From assembly GCF_001613305.1 (NCBI RefSeq), contig NZ_BDCC01000010.1:62001-126000 (forward strand): a stretch of 64,000 nt of DNA. Reading direction: 5' to 3'. Position 1 is the first letter of the stretch. Each line of letters starts with the position of its first letter. Origin of the DNA: Nocardia vaccinii NBRC 15922. GTDB lineage: Bacteria > Actinomycetota > Actinomycetes > Mycobacteriales > Mycobacteriaceae. A program made the translations under genes and the position numbers. Positions 33,989 to 43,192 of the stretch are shown in pieces. Below the pieces are notes generated by a model. The model was not told the origin of the DNA. It saw only the letters and a list, made by a program, of their open reading frames with translations, and did no database searches.

Positions 33989-35296
33989 TCAGTACTTCAC
34001 TTCGAATTCCTTGATGCCGTTCAGCCAGCCGGAGCGCAGTCGCTTGGGGTCGCCCAGCTTGGAGATGTCGGGCAGGTGGTCAGCGATGGCGTTGAAGATC
34101 AGGTCGATTTCCAGCCGGGCCAGGTTCGCGCCGATGCAGAAGTGCGCGCCCGTGCCGCCGAATGCCAAGTGCGGGTTGGGGTCCCGGGTGATGTCGAAGG
34201 AGAAGGGATTCTCGAACACCTCCTCGTCGAAGTTGGCCGAGCGGTACACCAGCACCACCCGCTGCCCCTTCTTGATCGTCACCCCGCCCAGTTCGGTGTC
34301 CTCGAGCGCGGTGCGCTGGAACGAGGAGACCGGCGTGGCCCAGCGGATGATCTCGTCGGCCGCGGTGGCCGGGCGCTCCTTCTTGTAGAGCTCCCACTGG
34401 TCCGGGTTCTCCAGGAAGGCGACCATGCCGTGCGAGATGGCGTTGCGCGTGGTCTCGTTACCGGCCACGGCCAGCAGGATCACGAAGAAGCCGAACTCCT
34501 CCGAGGTCAGCGACTCACCGTCGATATCGGCGTTGACCAGCTCGGTCACGATGTCACCGGCCGGGCTGGCCTTGCGCGCCTCGGCCATCTGCCAGGCGTA
34601 ACCCAGGATCTCGGTCGAGGCGAGCAGCGGGTCGGCGGTGGACTCGGGGTCGTCGTATCCGGTCATGTCGTTGGACCACTGGAACAGCTTCATCCGGTCC
34701 TCTTGCGGCACGCCGATCAGTTCCGCGATGGCCTGCAGCGGCAGCTCACAGGCCACCTGCGTGACGAAATCACCGGCGCCGGACTTGGCGGCCGCCTCGA
34801 CGATCCCCTTGGCCCGTGCGGACAGCTCGTCGCGCAGCCCGTTGACCGCGCGCGGGGTGAAACCCTTGGCGATCAGCTTGCGCATCCGGGTGTGCTGCGG
34901 CGCGTCCTGGTTGAGCAGCACGAAACGCTGCATCTCGATGTTCTCGCGCTGGATGTCGTCGTTGAACCGCGGGATGGCGGTGTTTTCGTAGTTGGAGAAC
35001 ACGTCGCTGCGACGCGACACCTCCTTGACGTCAGCGTGCTTGCTGACAACCCAGAAGCCGTCGTCGTGGAACCCACCCACCTCGGGCGACTTGGGATTCC
35101 ACCAGATCGGCGCGCTACGGCGCAGCTCGGCCAATTCCTCGACCGGCACCCGTTCCGCCCAGATCTGCGGATCGGTCACATCGAAGCCCTTGGGCAGGTT
35201 CGGCCCGGCATGAGCGTCGGGTCCAGAGGCAGCAGCTTGCGTAACCACGGAGGACCCCGTGAATGCCGCATCCGATCCAGCGCGAGTGTCAACCAC
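33989..35296 (-). CDS. cyp125: CYP125, sterol C26 monooxygenase
   Basis: A 435-residue cytochrome P450: I-helix AGNETTRN, ExxR as EIIR, and haem-binding FGGTGAHFCIGANLAR. The NPHLAFG/ANFDEEVFENPF stretches match CYP125, which oxidises the cholesterol side chain at C26/C27. The GTG at 35296 lies eight bases after GAAGGAG; the GTG ten codons further upstream falls inside the KstR operator and is not used. Divergent from fadA5. FdxD at 16774 is a candidate electron donor. Confidence 0.96.
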   Translation of the reverse strand: MVDTRAGSDAAFTGSSVVTQAAASGPDAHAGPNLPKGFDVTDPQIWAERVPVEELAELRRSAPIWWNPKSPEVGGFHDDGFWVVSKHADVKEVSRRSDVFSNYENTAIPRFNDDIQRENIEMQRFVLLNQDAPQHTRMRKLIAKGFTPRAVNGLRDELSARAKGIVEAAAKSGAGDFVTQVACELPLQAIAELIGVPQEDRMKLFQWSNDMTGYDDPESTADPLLASTEILGYAWQMAEARKASPAGDIVTELVNADIDGESLTSEEFGFFVILLAVAGNETTRNAISHGMVAFLENPDQWELYKKERPATAADEIIRWATPVSSFQRTALEDTELGGVTIKKGQRVVLVYRSANFDEEVFENPFSFDITRDPNPHLAFGGTGAHFCIGANLARLEIDLIFNAIADHLPDISKLGDPKRLRSGWLNGIKEFEVKY

Positions 35297-35318
35297 CAGC
35301 TTGTCTCCTTCGACTAAC

Positions 35319-36599
<1,281 letters not shown>

Positions 36600-37101
36600 T
36601 ACCGACAATTCGGTCAGCAAAGATCCCGGCATCTCCGCCCCGGCGCGCACCCTTCCCGCGCGCCGGGGCGGAGTTGTGAGTATGGTCCTCATGTGCGTCG
36701 CTGGCGCACATGCGACAGCCCAGATCAGAGCCGCGCGAGTCCGATCAGCGCTCTTATCAGCCGTTGTTGAATCTTCACGCCCGAATTATCCGAACGTGTC
36801 GTACGCCACACAATCTCCGATACAGACAGGACTATGAGACGTCAGCTATTATCTGGCAATCAAAGATGCGGGTCGAAGGACCCTTGCGACGGGCCAGAAC
36901 CGGCGTCTACCAGCGGTTCCCGACAACCGTTGCGGTGGCCCGCAAACGCAGCCGCCACCGCCGGTTCACGGACTGGGCGTCTGGAAGCTTCAAGGAAATC
37001 GCGAATCAGGCGTAGGTTTTCAGTTACTCAGCCGCTAATATCAATGATACGTATCCGAGATAACGACTGTTAGTACAGCGAAGGGAATTGGGCGGCTCAC
37101 A
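36600..37101. other. 502-base intergenic region before the EspR-like gene
   Basis: Holds the fadA5 terminator at its left end and the 10-bp palindrome GATACGTATC at 37046-37055, about 47 bases before the next start. The middle is lower in GC than its surroundings and contains no convincing gene. A long regulated leader, as for espR in mycobacteria, would fit. Confidence 0.5.
36633..36673 (+). terminator. fadA5 terminator
   Basis: A perfect 16-bp inverted repeat (CTCCGCCCCGGCGCGC and its complement) with a 9-base loop, 34 bases past the fadA5 stop. Confidence 0.8.
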
Positions 37102-37518
37102 ATGGCTGATTTCGCGGCGCGGCTGAACAAGCTGTTCGAAACCGTGCATCCCCCGGGGCGTAAGCCGCACACCAACGCGGAGGTGGCGGCCGCGCTCACG
37201 GCCTCCGGCCATCCGATCTCGAAACCGTATCTCTCACAGCTGCGGTCAGGACAGCGCACAAACCCCTCTGATGAGACGGTGGCCGCGCTGGCGAAGTTCT
37301 TCAAGGTCAAACCGGACTACTTCTTCAACGACATCTACGCGGCCAAGATCGATCACGATCTCGAGCTGCTGTCCCAGCTGCAAGGCTATGGACTGCGTCG
37401 TCTGTCGAGTAGGGCGTTCGATCTCTCCGAAGAGTCGCAGAACCTCCTGACCTCCATGGCAGAGAAGCTGCGGGCGAGCGAGGGTCTACCCGAGATCCCG
37501 CCGGACGGCACGGAATAG
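37102..37518 (+). CDS. EspR-like XRE regulator
   Basis: A 138-residue protein that aligns along its length with EspR (Rv3849): FAARLNKLFETVHPPGRKPHTNAEVAAALTASG, PYLSQLRSGQRTNPSDETVAALAKFF, then a C-terminal dimer region (LRRLSSRAFDLSEESQNLL). EspR is a nucleoid-associated dimer that controls the ESX-1 accessory operon. Here the gene instead faces a four-gene operon with an IrrE protease and a 7-TM protein. It could be a paralogue that controls that operon. A strong terminator follows. Confidence 0.88.
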   Translation: MADFAARLNKLFETVHPPGRKPHTNAEVAAALTASGHPISKPYLSQLRSGQRTNPSDETVAALAKFFKVKPDYFFNDIYAAKIDHDLELLSQLQGYGLRRLSSRAFDLSEESQNLLTSMAEKLRASEGLPEIPPDGTE

Positions 37519-37528
37519 GAAGTCCCAC

Positions 37529-37572
37529 AAAGCGACACAGTGCGGAGTCCAGTTTCCGCACTGTGTCGCTTT
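37529..37572 (+). terminator. terminator after the EspR-like gene
   Basis: A perfect 18-bp inverted repeat (AAAGCGACACAGTGCGGA and its complement) with an 8-base loop, followed by T-rich TTTTGGGT; 10 bases past the stop. Confidence 0.85.
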
Positions 37573-37582
37573 TGGGTCGTAA

Positions 37583-37604
37583 ACCGAAGCGGACACGCTT
37601 CGGT
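37583..37604. terminator. second hairpin downstream of the EspR-like gene
   Basis: ACCGAAGCG-GACA-CGCTTCGGT, 9-bp perfect stem with 4-base loop. It may back up the first terminator or serve the opposite strand. Confidence 0.45.
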
Positions 37605-37643
37605 CACAAGTGCGAGCACATACCGGGAGGTTGTGCTCCGTTC

Positions 37644-37679
37644 ATCCGTTGTGCACACGCATGCGTGTGCACAACGGAT
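37644..37679. repeat. 36-bp perfect palindrome without spacer
   Basis: The left half is ATCCGTTGTGCACACGCA and the right half is its exact complement, with no loop bases. The core is alternating purine-pyrimidine (GTGCACACGCATGCGTGTGCAC as two halves), which favours cruciform or Z-type structure. It lies between two convergent genes. Too long and symmetric for a simple terminator. Confidence 0.7.
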
Positions 37680-37829
37680 TAGTGGATGTGATCAGCACCG
37701 CCATACCGGTTGGTTCGGCGAACACCGAGCGTTTGTGACCCAGCACGAAAAAATCCATTGGTGTTCCCATAAACACGGAAGACAAAACATGCATACCGGA
37801 CTTTCAACCCGGGTATTTCATGCGCGTCG

Positions 37830-38837
37830 CTATATGGCCGGACTACCCGGTTCGGCATCGAATGCGCGGGCAATCGCTTGCACCCATCCACGCGGGCTCA
37901 GGCCCTGCGGCGGCGCGATCCAGCGCGCGTCGACCACCACGTCGCCCAGCGGGTTATGAGCCCAGCGCGCGACGAATTCGGCGCGTTCGGAGGCCGAGCC
38001 CGGCGGCGTTCCAGCTGCGGCCAGCTCGACGCCGCCGCCCGACTGCAGATACAGCGCGTCCATGATCTGCGCGACGTGGTCCGATGCCTCGAGCTGCGCC
38101 GTGGAACCGGTCTGGTCGTGTGCGACGACCTCCGGGAAACGCTTGATCATGGTGTGGTGCAGCGGCCGAATCTGCCGCAGTAGCACACGCGCTCGCACCC
38201 ACAGCTCGATGACGATCCACACCGCGCCCACCGCGATCAGCAGGCTCGCGATCTGCCAGATCGGCCAGTACCAGCCCGCGGTCGAGGGCCGCGCGGGCGT
38301 CTCGCCGATCGCCAGCCGACGGATCGACATGCCCGCGAGCACCCCGACCACGATGGTGCCGAAGGTGTAGAGCGCGATACCGCGGCCCAGCGCGGTCCAG
38401 TCGAGGTTCCGCAAGCCTGTCACGGCGATGAACGCACAGCCCGCCAGGGTCGTCACCCAGCCGAACAGCACCGACCAGGCCAGCGTGAACACGATGGCGA
38501 TCAGACCGACGCCGTAGATCACCAGGGCGATCTGGCGCAGATTCCGCCGCGAAACCACCGGCCAGGCAGCCGCCGCCACCACCGAGGTGGCCACGGTGAA
38601 CGACAACCAGGCCGCAACGGCCATCCGATCGCCGAACATCATGCCGTGAATGCCGTGCGGCACCAGATTGTCCAGTGCCAGAGCGATTTCCGGGACCGAC
38701 ACGGTCGCCGCGGCCGCCACCGAGGCCACCGCGACGACGATCGCCACCCGCGCGGTCGTCGCCGGTTTCACCAGCACCCGGCCCACCCGGGCCCCAGCCG
38801 CCATCCAGATCAGCAGCGCGGTCAACCAGAACGTCAT
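37830..38837 (-). CDS. 7-TM membrane protein with cytoplasmic tail (MAB_1171c-like)
   Basis: A 335-residue protein: seven hydrophobic helices between residues 1 and 235 (MTFWLTALLIWMAAG, RVAIVVAVASVAAAA, WYWPIWQIASLLIAVGAVW among them), then about 100 soluble residues with RPLHHTMIKRFPEVVAHDQ. This is the pattern of the actinobacterial MAB_1171c-type putative transporter or regulator family, usually found with XRE and ImmA/IrrE genes, as here. ATG 38837 follows GAGGGGA and overlaps the previous ORF (ATGA). Function unknown. Confidence 0.82.
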   Translation of the reverse strand: MTFWLTALLIWMAAGARVGRVLVKPATTARVAIVVAVASVAAAATVSVPEIALALDNLVPHGIHGMMFGDRMAVAAWLSFTVATSVVAAAAWPVVSRRNLRQIALVIYGVGLIAIVFTLAWSVLFGWVTTLAGCAFIAVTGLRNLDWTALGRGIALYTFGTIVVGVLAGMSIRRLAIGETPARPSTAGWYWPIWQIASLLIAVGAVWIVIELWVRARVLLRQIRPLHHTMIKRFPEVVAHDQTGSTAQLEASDHVAQIMDALYLQSGGGVELAAAGTPPGSASERAEFVARWAHNPLGDVVVDARWIAPPQGLSPRGWVQAIARAFDAEPGSPAI

Positions 38838-39112
38838 GCCGCTTCCCCTCGTGAATTTCGTGGCGCCCCACAGTGTTCGGGCGTCTTGCCGACCATCGGT
38901 CGGGCACAGCGGATGCCCGCACGGTGCATTGCTGTTCGACCAGGTGTCCGGCCGAGTTGTACTCCGCCACGAATCTCGGTGCGGTGCGGCTCTGCGTGCC
39001 CCGGCGCCGCATTTGTTTCCGAGAGCATCCACGCGAACCGCGCTTCGTCCCCGGTAACGATGTGGCGCAGCGTCATCCGGCACCGCGCCGGGTGTGGGCC
39101 GGGCGCGCTCAT
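38834..39112 (-). CDS. 92-residue unknown protein, coupled at both ends
   Basis: A small ORF bridging the IrrE gene and the 7-TM gene. Its ATG overlaps the irrE stop (ATGA at 39109-39112) and its stop overlaps the next ATG (ATGA at 38834-38837). Such exact joining at both ends in 279 bases is unlikely by chance. The sequence is basic with four Cys and many His/Arg (MSAPGPHPARCRM..., HCGAPRNSRGEAA). I recognise no domain. It is easy to miss by automatic gene finders. Confidence 0.6.
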   Translation of the reverse strand: MSAPGPHPARCRMTLRHIVTGDEARFAWMLSETNAAPGHAEPHRTEIRGGVQLGRTPGRTAMHRAGIRCARPMVGKTPEHCGAPRNSRGEAA

Positions 39113-39621
39113 CCCAGCGCCTCGTCGAAACGCAGGACCGAGACGCCCGCGCCGCGATTGCGGAATACGCGCAGACGGGTCATCAGCATGTTGGCGAAGG
39201 TTTCGGCTTCCCATTCGGCTTGCTCGTCCTCGCCGTCGTCGACGATCTGCTGATGTGAGCGCTGGCTGAGCATGTAGGCGATGAGATCGTCGCTGGCCTC
39301 GAGGGTGACCTCGGTGGCCGTCTCGCCCGGATGGTCGAAGATGATGTGCCCCAACTCGTGTGCGAGGGTGTGCTCGCGACTCGGCAGCGCCGAGGCCAGC
39401 ACGATGACGTCCTTCTCCGGATAACTCCGTCGCTGACCACACACACCGGGACCGAGCCGGGCGCTGGCGATCTCGATCGGGCGGCGGCGTTCGGCCGAGA
39501 CGGCCAGGACCACCTCGTCCAGATCGGTGGCGTCGAAATCGGCTGCCACCGCGCAGACCGCGTCCACCGCGGCCGCGACGCGGCGATACGACCGACCGCT
39601 CCGGGTACGACTCTCGGTCAC
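39109..39621 (-). CDS. ImmA/IrrE-type metalloprotease
   Basis: A 170-residue protein with zinc-binding HELGHIIFDH (about residue 88) and a downstream EWEAETFANMLM glutamate helix. ImmA/IrrE proteases cleave or remove XRE repressors in response to stress. The convergent EspR-like gene and upstream exported protein are its neighbours. GTG start at 39621 after GTTGAGG, 12 bases past the preceding stop. Confidence 0.9.
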   Translation of the reverse strand: MTESRTRSGRSYRRVAAAVDAVCAVAADFDATDLDEVVLAVSAERRRPIEIASARLGPGVCGQRRSYPEKDVIVLASALPSREHTLAHELGHIIFDHPGETATEVTLEASDDLIAYMLSQRSHQQIVDDGEDEQAEWEAETFANMLMTRLRVFRNRGAGVSVLRFDEALG

Positions 39622-39633
39622 GACCTCAACCCC

Positions 39634-41022
39634 CTATGCCCGAGGTCCGAAGAATTCCGCGCGTGCGGCGTCGATGCGCGCCTGCGCGGCCGAAGCGCTG
39701 TGGAAACTGATCGCGCCGGACGCGGCCGCGGCCAGCGCCATGGCGACCAGACCGCCGATCACGGTCAGCACCGCGGGCTTGGGCAGCGCGGAGCTCGCCG
39801 CGGTCGGGCGCACATCCGGGTTGGGCTGGGCCTGCGGGGTGGGCGCAGCGGACGCGACCGGAGGCGCGGCGGGCGCGGGCGGGGCCGTGACGGGCGCGGC
39901 AGGCGGTGCCGCCGACGGAATCGGGACCGAGGGAACCGGGGCCCCGGGCCCCGCGGGCGGTATGGCCAGCGGTGCGGAGGGGGCGGGCGGGGACTGCGGC
40001 GGCTGCAACAGCAGCAGGAGCAGCAGCGGTGAGGCGGCAGCGGCCGAACCGAGCGCCGCCGAACCGGTCAGCGCGGAACCCGTTCCGGCCAGTCCCGCCA
40101 ATGCGGAACCCGTTGCAGCGGAACCTGTTCCGAGGATGGCGGCCAGCACCGGGCCGACCGCGGAACCGCTGCCCAGCAACGCCGCGCCCGCGGCCGAACC
40201 GGCGCCGAGCAATGCCGCCCCGGTGGCCGCACCGGCGGAACCGACTGCGGCGGAACCGGTTCCGAGCAATATGCCAAGTAGTGTGGTGGCTGCGGATCCG
40301 GTGCCTGCCAGCGCCGAACCTGTGCCGGCAGCCGCGGAACCCGCTGCGGCGGAACCGGTTGCGCCGAGCCCGACGCCCGCACCCGCAGCGGCCGACCCGG
40401 TTCCGGCCAGTGCCGAACCGGTACCCGCGGCGGCCGAGCCGACGGCCGCGGAGCCGGTACCGGCCAGTGCCACGGCGGGCCCCGCCGCAGCCGATCCGGC
40501 CGCGGCCGACCCTGTGCCGAGCAGACCCAGCAGTCCCGCCAGCCCTTCGATTCCGGCGGCCGGGGTTGGTTTGACGGGCAGGCCCGATGTCGGGCGAGTG
40601 GCCTGCGCGGGCGTGGAGCCGGCCGGGGAGTTCCGCTGCGGCGGCGACTGCTGCACGGGCACGGCGGACCGTGACGTGGACCGGCCCGGGATCTTCAGGG
40701 GAATGCCCTGGTCGGGAACCGGCGAACTATCCGGCAGCACCGCGTTGCCGGGGTTCGAGGAGTCGCTCGGCGTTACCGGATCACCCGGCTCCGACGGGTT
40801 GTCCGGCTGTACCGCGTTGTCCGGCGTCGACGCGCTGCCCGAGGACAGTGGATTGCCGAATTTCAGTGGATTGCCCGATTTCGCCGGACCGTTCGGCGTC
40901 GCCGGAGTGCACTGGTGACAGGACGGGGCGGGCTGCGCCTGGGCGGCGAACGCCCCCAGTAGCCCGTAACCGGCAGCCAAACCGGTCACTGTCAGGACGC
41001 GCACCATGCGACCTATGGCCAT
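39634..41022 (-). CDS. exported Ala/Gly/Ser repeat protein with C-terminal membrane helix
   Basis: A 462-residue protein. A signal peptide (about 1-30, VLTVTGLAAGYGLLGAFAAQAQP) is followed by a CHQC motif and a Pro/Ser-rich stalk. Next comes a long tract (about 165-340) of GTGSA-type units (GTGSAAAGSAAAG, GTGSALAGTGSA). A proline-rich spacer, a hydrophobic helix (PAVLTVIGGLVAMALAAAASG) and a short basic tail close it. ATG 41022 follows GAAGGGGA. First gene of the IrrE/7-TM operon. It is probably anchored in the membrane and exposed outside. No homologue recognised. A long antisense frame across the repeat is judged a by-product. Confidence 0.75.
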   Translation of the reverse strand: MAIGRMVRVLTVTGLAAGYGLLGAFAAQAQPAPSCHQCTPATPNGPAKSGNPLKFGNPLSSGSASTPDNAVQPDNPSEPGDPVTPSDSSNPGNAVLPDSSPVPDQGIPLKIPGRSTSRSAVPVQQSPPQRNSPAGSTPAQATRPTSGLPVKPTPAAGIEGLAGLLGLLGTGSAAAGSAAAGPAVALAGTGSAAVGSAAAGTGSALAGTGSAAAGAGVGLGATGSAAAGSAAAGTGSALAGTGSAATTLLGILLGTGSAAVGSAGAATGAALLGAGSAAGAALLGSGSAVGPVLAAILGTGSAATGSALAGLAGTGSALTGSAALGSAAAASPLLLLLLLQPPQSPPAPSAPLAIPPAGPGAPVPSVPIPSAAPPAAPVTAPPAPAAPPVASAAPTPQAQPNPDVRPTAASSALPKPAVLTVIGGLVAMALAAAASGAISFHSASAAQARIDAARAEFFGPRA

Positions 41023-41395
41023 GCGCTTGCCTTCCCCTTCATCATGTTCAGCGCAGATCTGTACCCGGTCGCGAATCATCCGGGAGTTGAACGGATGTCG
41101 ATCATCATAACTGCGGGTTGTTTGCTCACGAAGGGGGATTATGTGAGACATCCCACTGGCGCGGTCGGCGCACGTGGTTCGCGGGCGTCCCGCTCTCCGG
41201 TCGGCAACGACCTCGGCGGCGAGCGCGTCCCGGCTGCGCGGTCAGCCCCGTGGGTCGCGCGGCCCGCGCGGTCATCGCAACTTGCACAGGGATATTCGGC
41301 ACCGGAGCGGGACCGGATCGTTGCCGGGGAAGGTCGCACGATCCGGACCGCGCGCATCGTCCCGGGGCTCGACGCCCCGGGACCCGACGCGTGAT
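41023..41395. other. 373-base intergenic region
   Basis: Promoter side of the repeat-protein operon on the left; terminator for the SDR gene on the right (41360-41382). Rich in GC, no gene seen. Confidence 0.5.
41360..41382 (-). terminator. terminator after the Rv3548c-like SDR gene
   Basis: TCCCGGGGC-TCGAC-GCCCCGGGA, a perfect 9-bp stem with 5-base loop, 14 bases past the SDR stop. Confidence 0.65.
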
Positions 41396-42310
41396 TCAGG
41401 CGCCGTAGACCGCCTCCGGCGGCGTCGATCCGGCAATCAACTCGCGCACCGCCGCGCCGACCTCCGCCGGTTCCCAGCGCGCGCCGCGATCGACCGGAAC
41501 ACCGTGCCGCCACCCGTCCGCGAGCGCGACCTTACCGCCCTCGACCTCGAACATCCGTCCCGTCACACCCGCCGAATCGGCGCTGCCCAGCCACACCACC
41601 AGCGGTGAGACGTTCTCCGGGGCCATGGCGTCGAACCCGTCCTCGGGTTTGGCCATCATGTCCGCGAACACCGTCTCGGTCATCCGAGTGCGGGCGGAGG
41701 GGGCGATCGCGTTGACGGTGACGCCGTAGCGCCCGAATTCGGCCGATGCGGTAATGGTCAACGCGGCGATACCGGCCTTGGCCGCGGCGTAGTTGCCCTG
41801 CCCGACGCTGCCCTGCAGGCCCGCGCCGGAGCTGGTGTTGATGATGCGCGCGTCCACGGAGTTGCCCGCCTTGGACTCCCCGCGCCAGTATTCCGCGGCA
41901 TGCCGCATGGTCGCGAAGTGGCCCTTGAGGTGCACCCGCACGACCGCGTCCCACTCCTGCTCGGACAGGTTCACCAGCATCCGGTCCCGGACGATTCCGG
42001 CATTGTTGACCAGCACGTCCAGCCGGCCGAAGGTCTCCACGGCCTGCGTGATCAGACGTTTGGCACCCGCCCAGTCCGCGACGTCGTCACCGTTGACCAC
42101 GGCCTTGCCGCCCAGTTCCAGGATCTCCTCCACCACCTGCGCGGCCGGGGAGTCCGAGCGCGGGGTGCCGTCGAGTTCCGCGCCGATATCGTTGACCACC
42201 ACATTCGCCCCGGCGGCCGCGAAGGCCAGCGCGTGCGCCCGGCCGAGGCCGCCACCGGCCCCGGTCACGATGACGGTGCGTCCGGCGCAGAGCTTGTCTT
42301 GGTCAGCCAT
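41396..42310 (-). CDS. SDR oxidoreductase of the KstR2 regulon (Rv3548c-like)
   Basis: A 304-residue SDR: TGAGGGLGRAHALAFA, VVNDIG, NNAGIVRDRML, INTSSGAGLQG and catalytic YAAAK. It resembles Hsd4A but is a different paralogue at the Rv3548c position. Likely acts on a hydroxyacyl-CoA intermediate of ring C/D breakdown; the exact step is not known. ATG 42310 follows AGGAAAG. Second in a two-gene transcript read from the KstR2 operator at 43154. Confidence 0.88.
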   Translation of the reverse strand: MADQDKLCAGRTVIVTGAGGGLGRAHALAFAAAGANVVVNDIGAELDGTPRSDSPAAQVVEEILELGGKAVVNGDDVADWAGAKRLITQAVETFGRLDVLVNNAGIVRDRMLVNLSEQEWDAVVRVHLKGHFATMRHAAEYWRGESKAGNSVDARIINTSSGAGLQGSVGQGNYAAAKAGIAALTITASAEFGRYGVTVNAIAPSARTRMTETVFADMMAKPEDGFDAMAPENVSPLVVWLGSADSAGVTGRMFEVEGGKVALADGWRHGVPVDRGARWEPAEVGAAVRELIAGSTPPEAVYGA

Positions 42311-42347
42311 CTTTCCTGCTCTCATTTCCGTTGTGGTGCAGTGTATT

Positions 42348-43142
42348 TCAGCGCGGTGTGGTGGCCGGTTCGTTGACCGTCGCGGCATCCAGGAAGGCCG
42401 GGCGCTCACCGCCGCCGTGCGCGAGCAGGGTGCCGCCGGTGACGTAGGAGGCCAGCGGCGAGGCCAGGAACAGCGCGCACCGGCCGATCTCCTCGGGGGT
42501 GGCCAGACGTCCCAGCGGCACCGTCGCACCGACCGCATCGATTCCGGCCTGATCGCCGTAGTGCAGATGACTGCTCTCGGTGTGGACCATGCCCACGATC
42601 ACGGAATTGATCCGCACCTTCGGCGCCCATTCGATGGCCAGCGAGGACACCAGGCTGTCCACCCCGGCCTTGGCCGCGCCGTAGGCCGCGCTGCCGGGCG
42701 AGGGCCGATGCCCGCTGACGCTGGAGACCATCACGATCGAACCGCCCTCGGATTGCTTCTGCATTACCGCATTGGCGGCCTGCGAAACCAGCAGCGGGGC
42801 AAGCAGATTCAGCTCGACGATCTTGGAGTGGAAGTTCTTGCTGGCCGTCGCCGCCGGGGCGAACGGCGCACCCCCGGCGTTGTTGACCACATGATCCAGT
42901 CGGCCGTAGCGGGCCACGATCGCATCGACGAGCGCGGTCACGGCCTCGCCGTCACGCACATCGCAGGGCAGATATCCGGCCGCGCGGCCCGAACTCTCGA
43001 CCGGGGCGTCGGCGGGACGGCGCGCGCAGGTCACCACGGTCGCCCCGGCGTCCAGGAAGACCCGGCTGATCCCGGCGCCCACACCCCGCACGCCCCCGGT
43101 CACGAGAACTACGAATCCGGAGAGGTCCACTTCTATTGCCAC
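42348..43142 (-). CDS. SDR oxidoreductase of the KstR2 regulon (Rv3549c-like)
   Basis: A 264-residue SDR: TGGVRGVGAGISRVF, CDVRD, NNAGGAPFAPA, MVSSVSGHRPSPGSAAYGAAKAG with the YxxxK pair, GGTLLAHGGGE end. At the Rv3549c position, divergent from echA20 across a KstR2 operator. GTG start at 43142. Step in the pathway unknown. Confidence 0.88.
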   Translation of the reverse strand: MAIEVDLSGFVVLVTGGVRGVGAGISRVFLDAGATVVTCARRPADAPVESSGRAAGYLPCDVRDGEAVTALVDAIVARYGRLDHVVNNAGGAPFAPAATASKNFHSKIVELNLLAPLLVSQAANAVMQKQSEGGSIVMVSSVSGHRPSPGSAAYGAAKAGVDSLVSSLAIEWAPKVRINSVIVGMVHTESSHLHYGDQAGIDAVGATVPLGRLATPEEIGRCALFLASPLASYVTGGTLLAHGGGERPAFLDAATVNEPATTPR

Positions 43143-43153
43143 CGTGATAACCT

Positions 43154-43167
43154 ACCAAGCACTTGCT
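43154..43167. promoter_or_regulatory. KstR2 operator between the SDR pair and echA20
   Basis: ACCAAGCACTTGCT matches the KstR2 consensus AnCAAGnnCTTGnT at every fixed position. Located 11 bases upstream of the SDR start and 25 bases upstream of echA20, so it can control both. Confidence 0.9.
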
Positions 43168-43192
43168 TGTTTTGCCAACGATGGGACTCGAG

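Larger units (their letters stand above)
37519..37829. other. 311-base convergent region with three palindromes
   Basis: Between the stops of the EspR-like gene and the 7-TM gene. Contains a terminator (37529-37572), a second hairpin ACCGAAGCG/CGCTTCGGT (37583-37604) and a 36-bp perfect palindrome (37644-37679). No gene seen. Confidence 0.6.

Noticed and set aside
39527..40918. Long plus-strand open frame (Pro/Glu/Val repeats) across the repeat-protein gene
   Set aside because: It mirrors the GC-rich repeats of the minus-strand gene, which has a signal peptide, a ribosome-binding site and a place in an operon. The plus frame has none of these.
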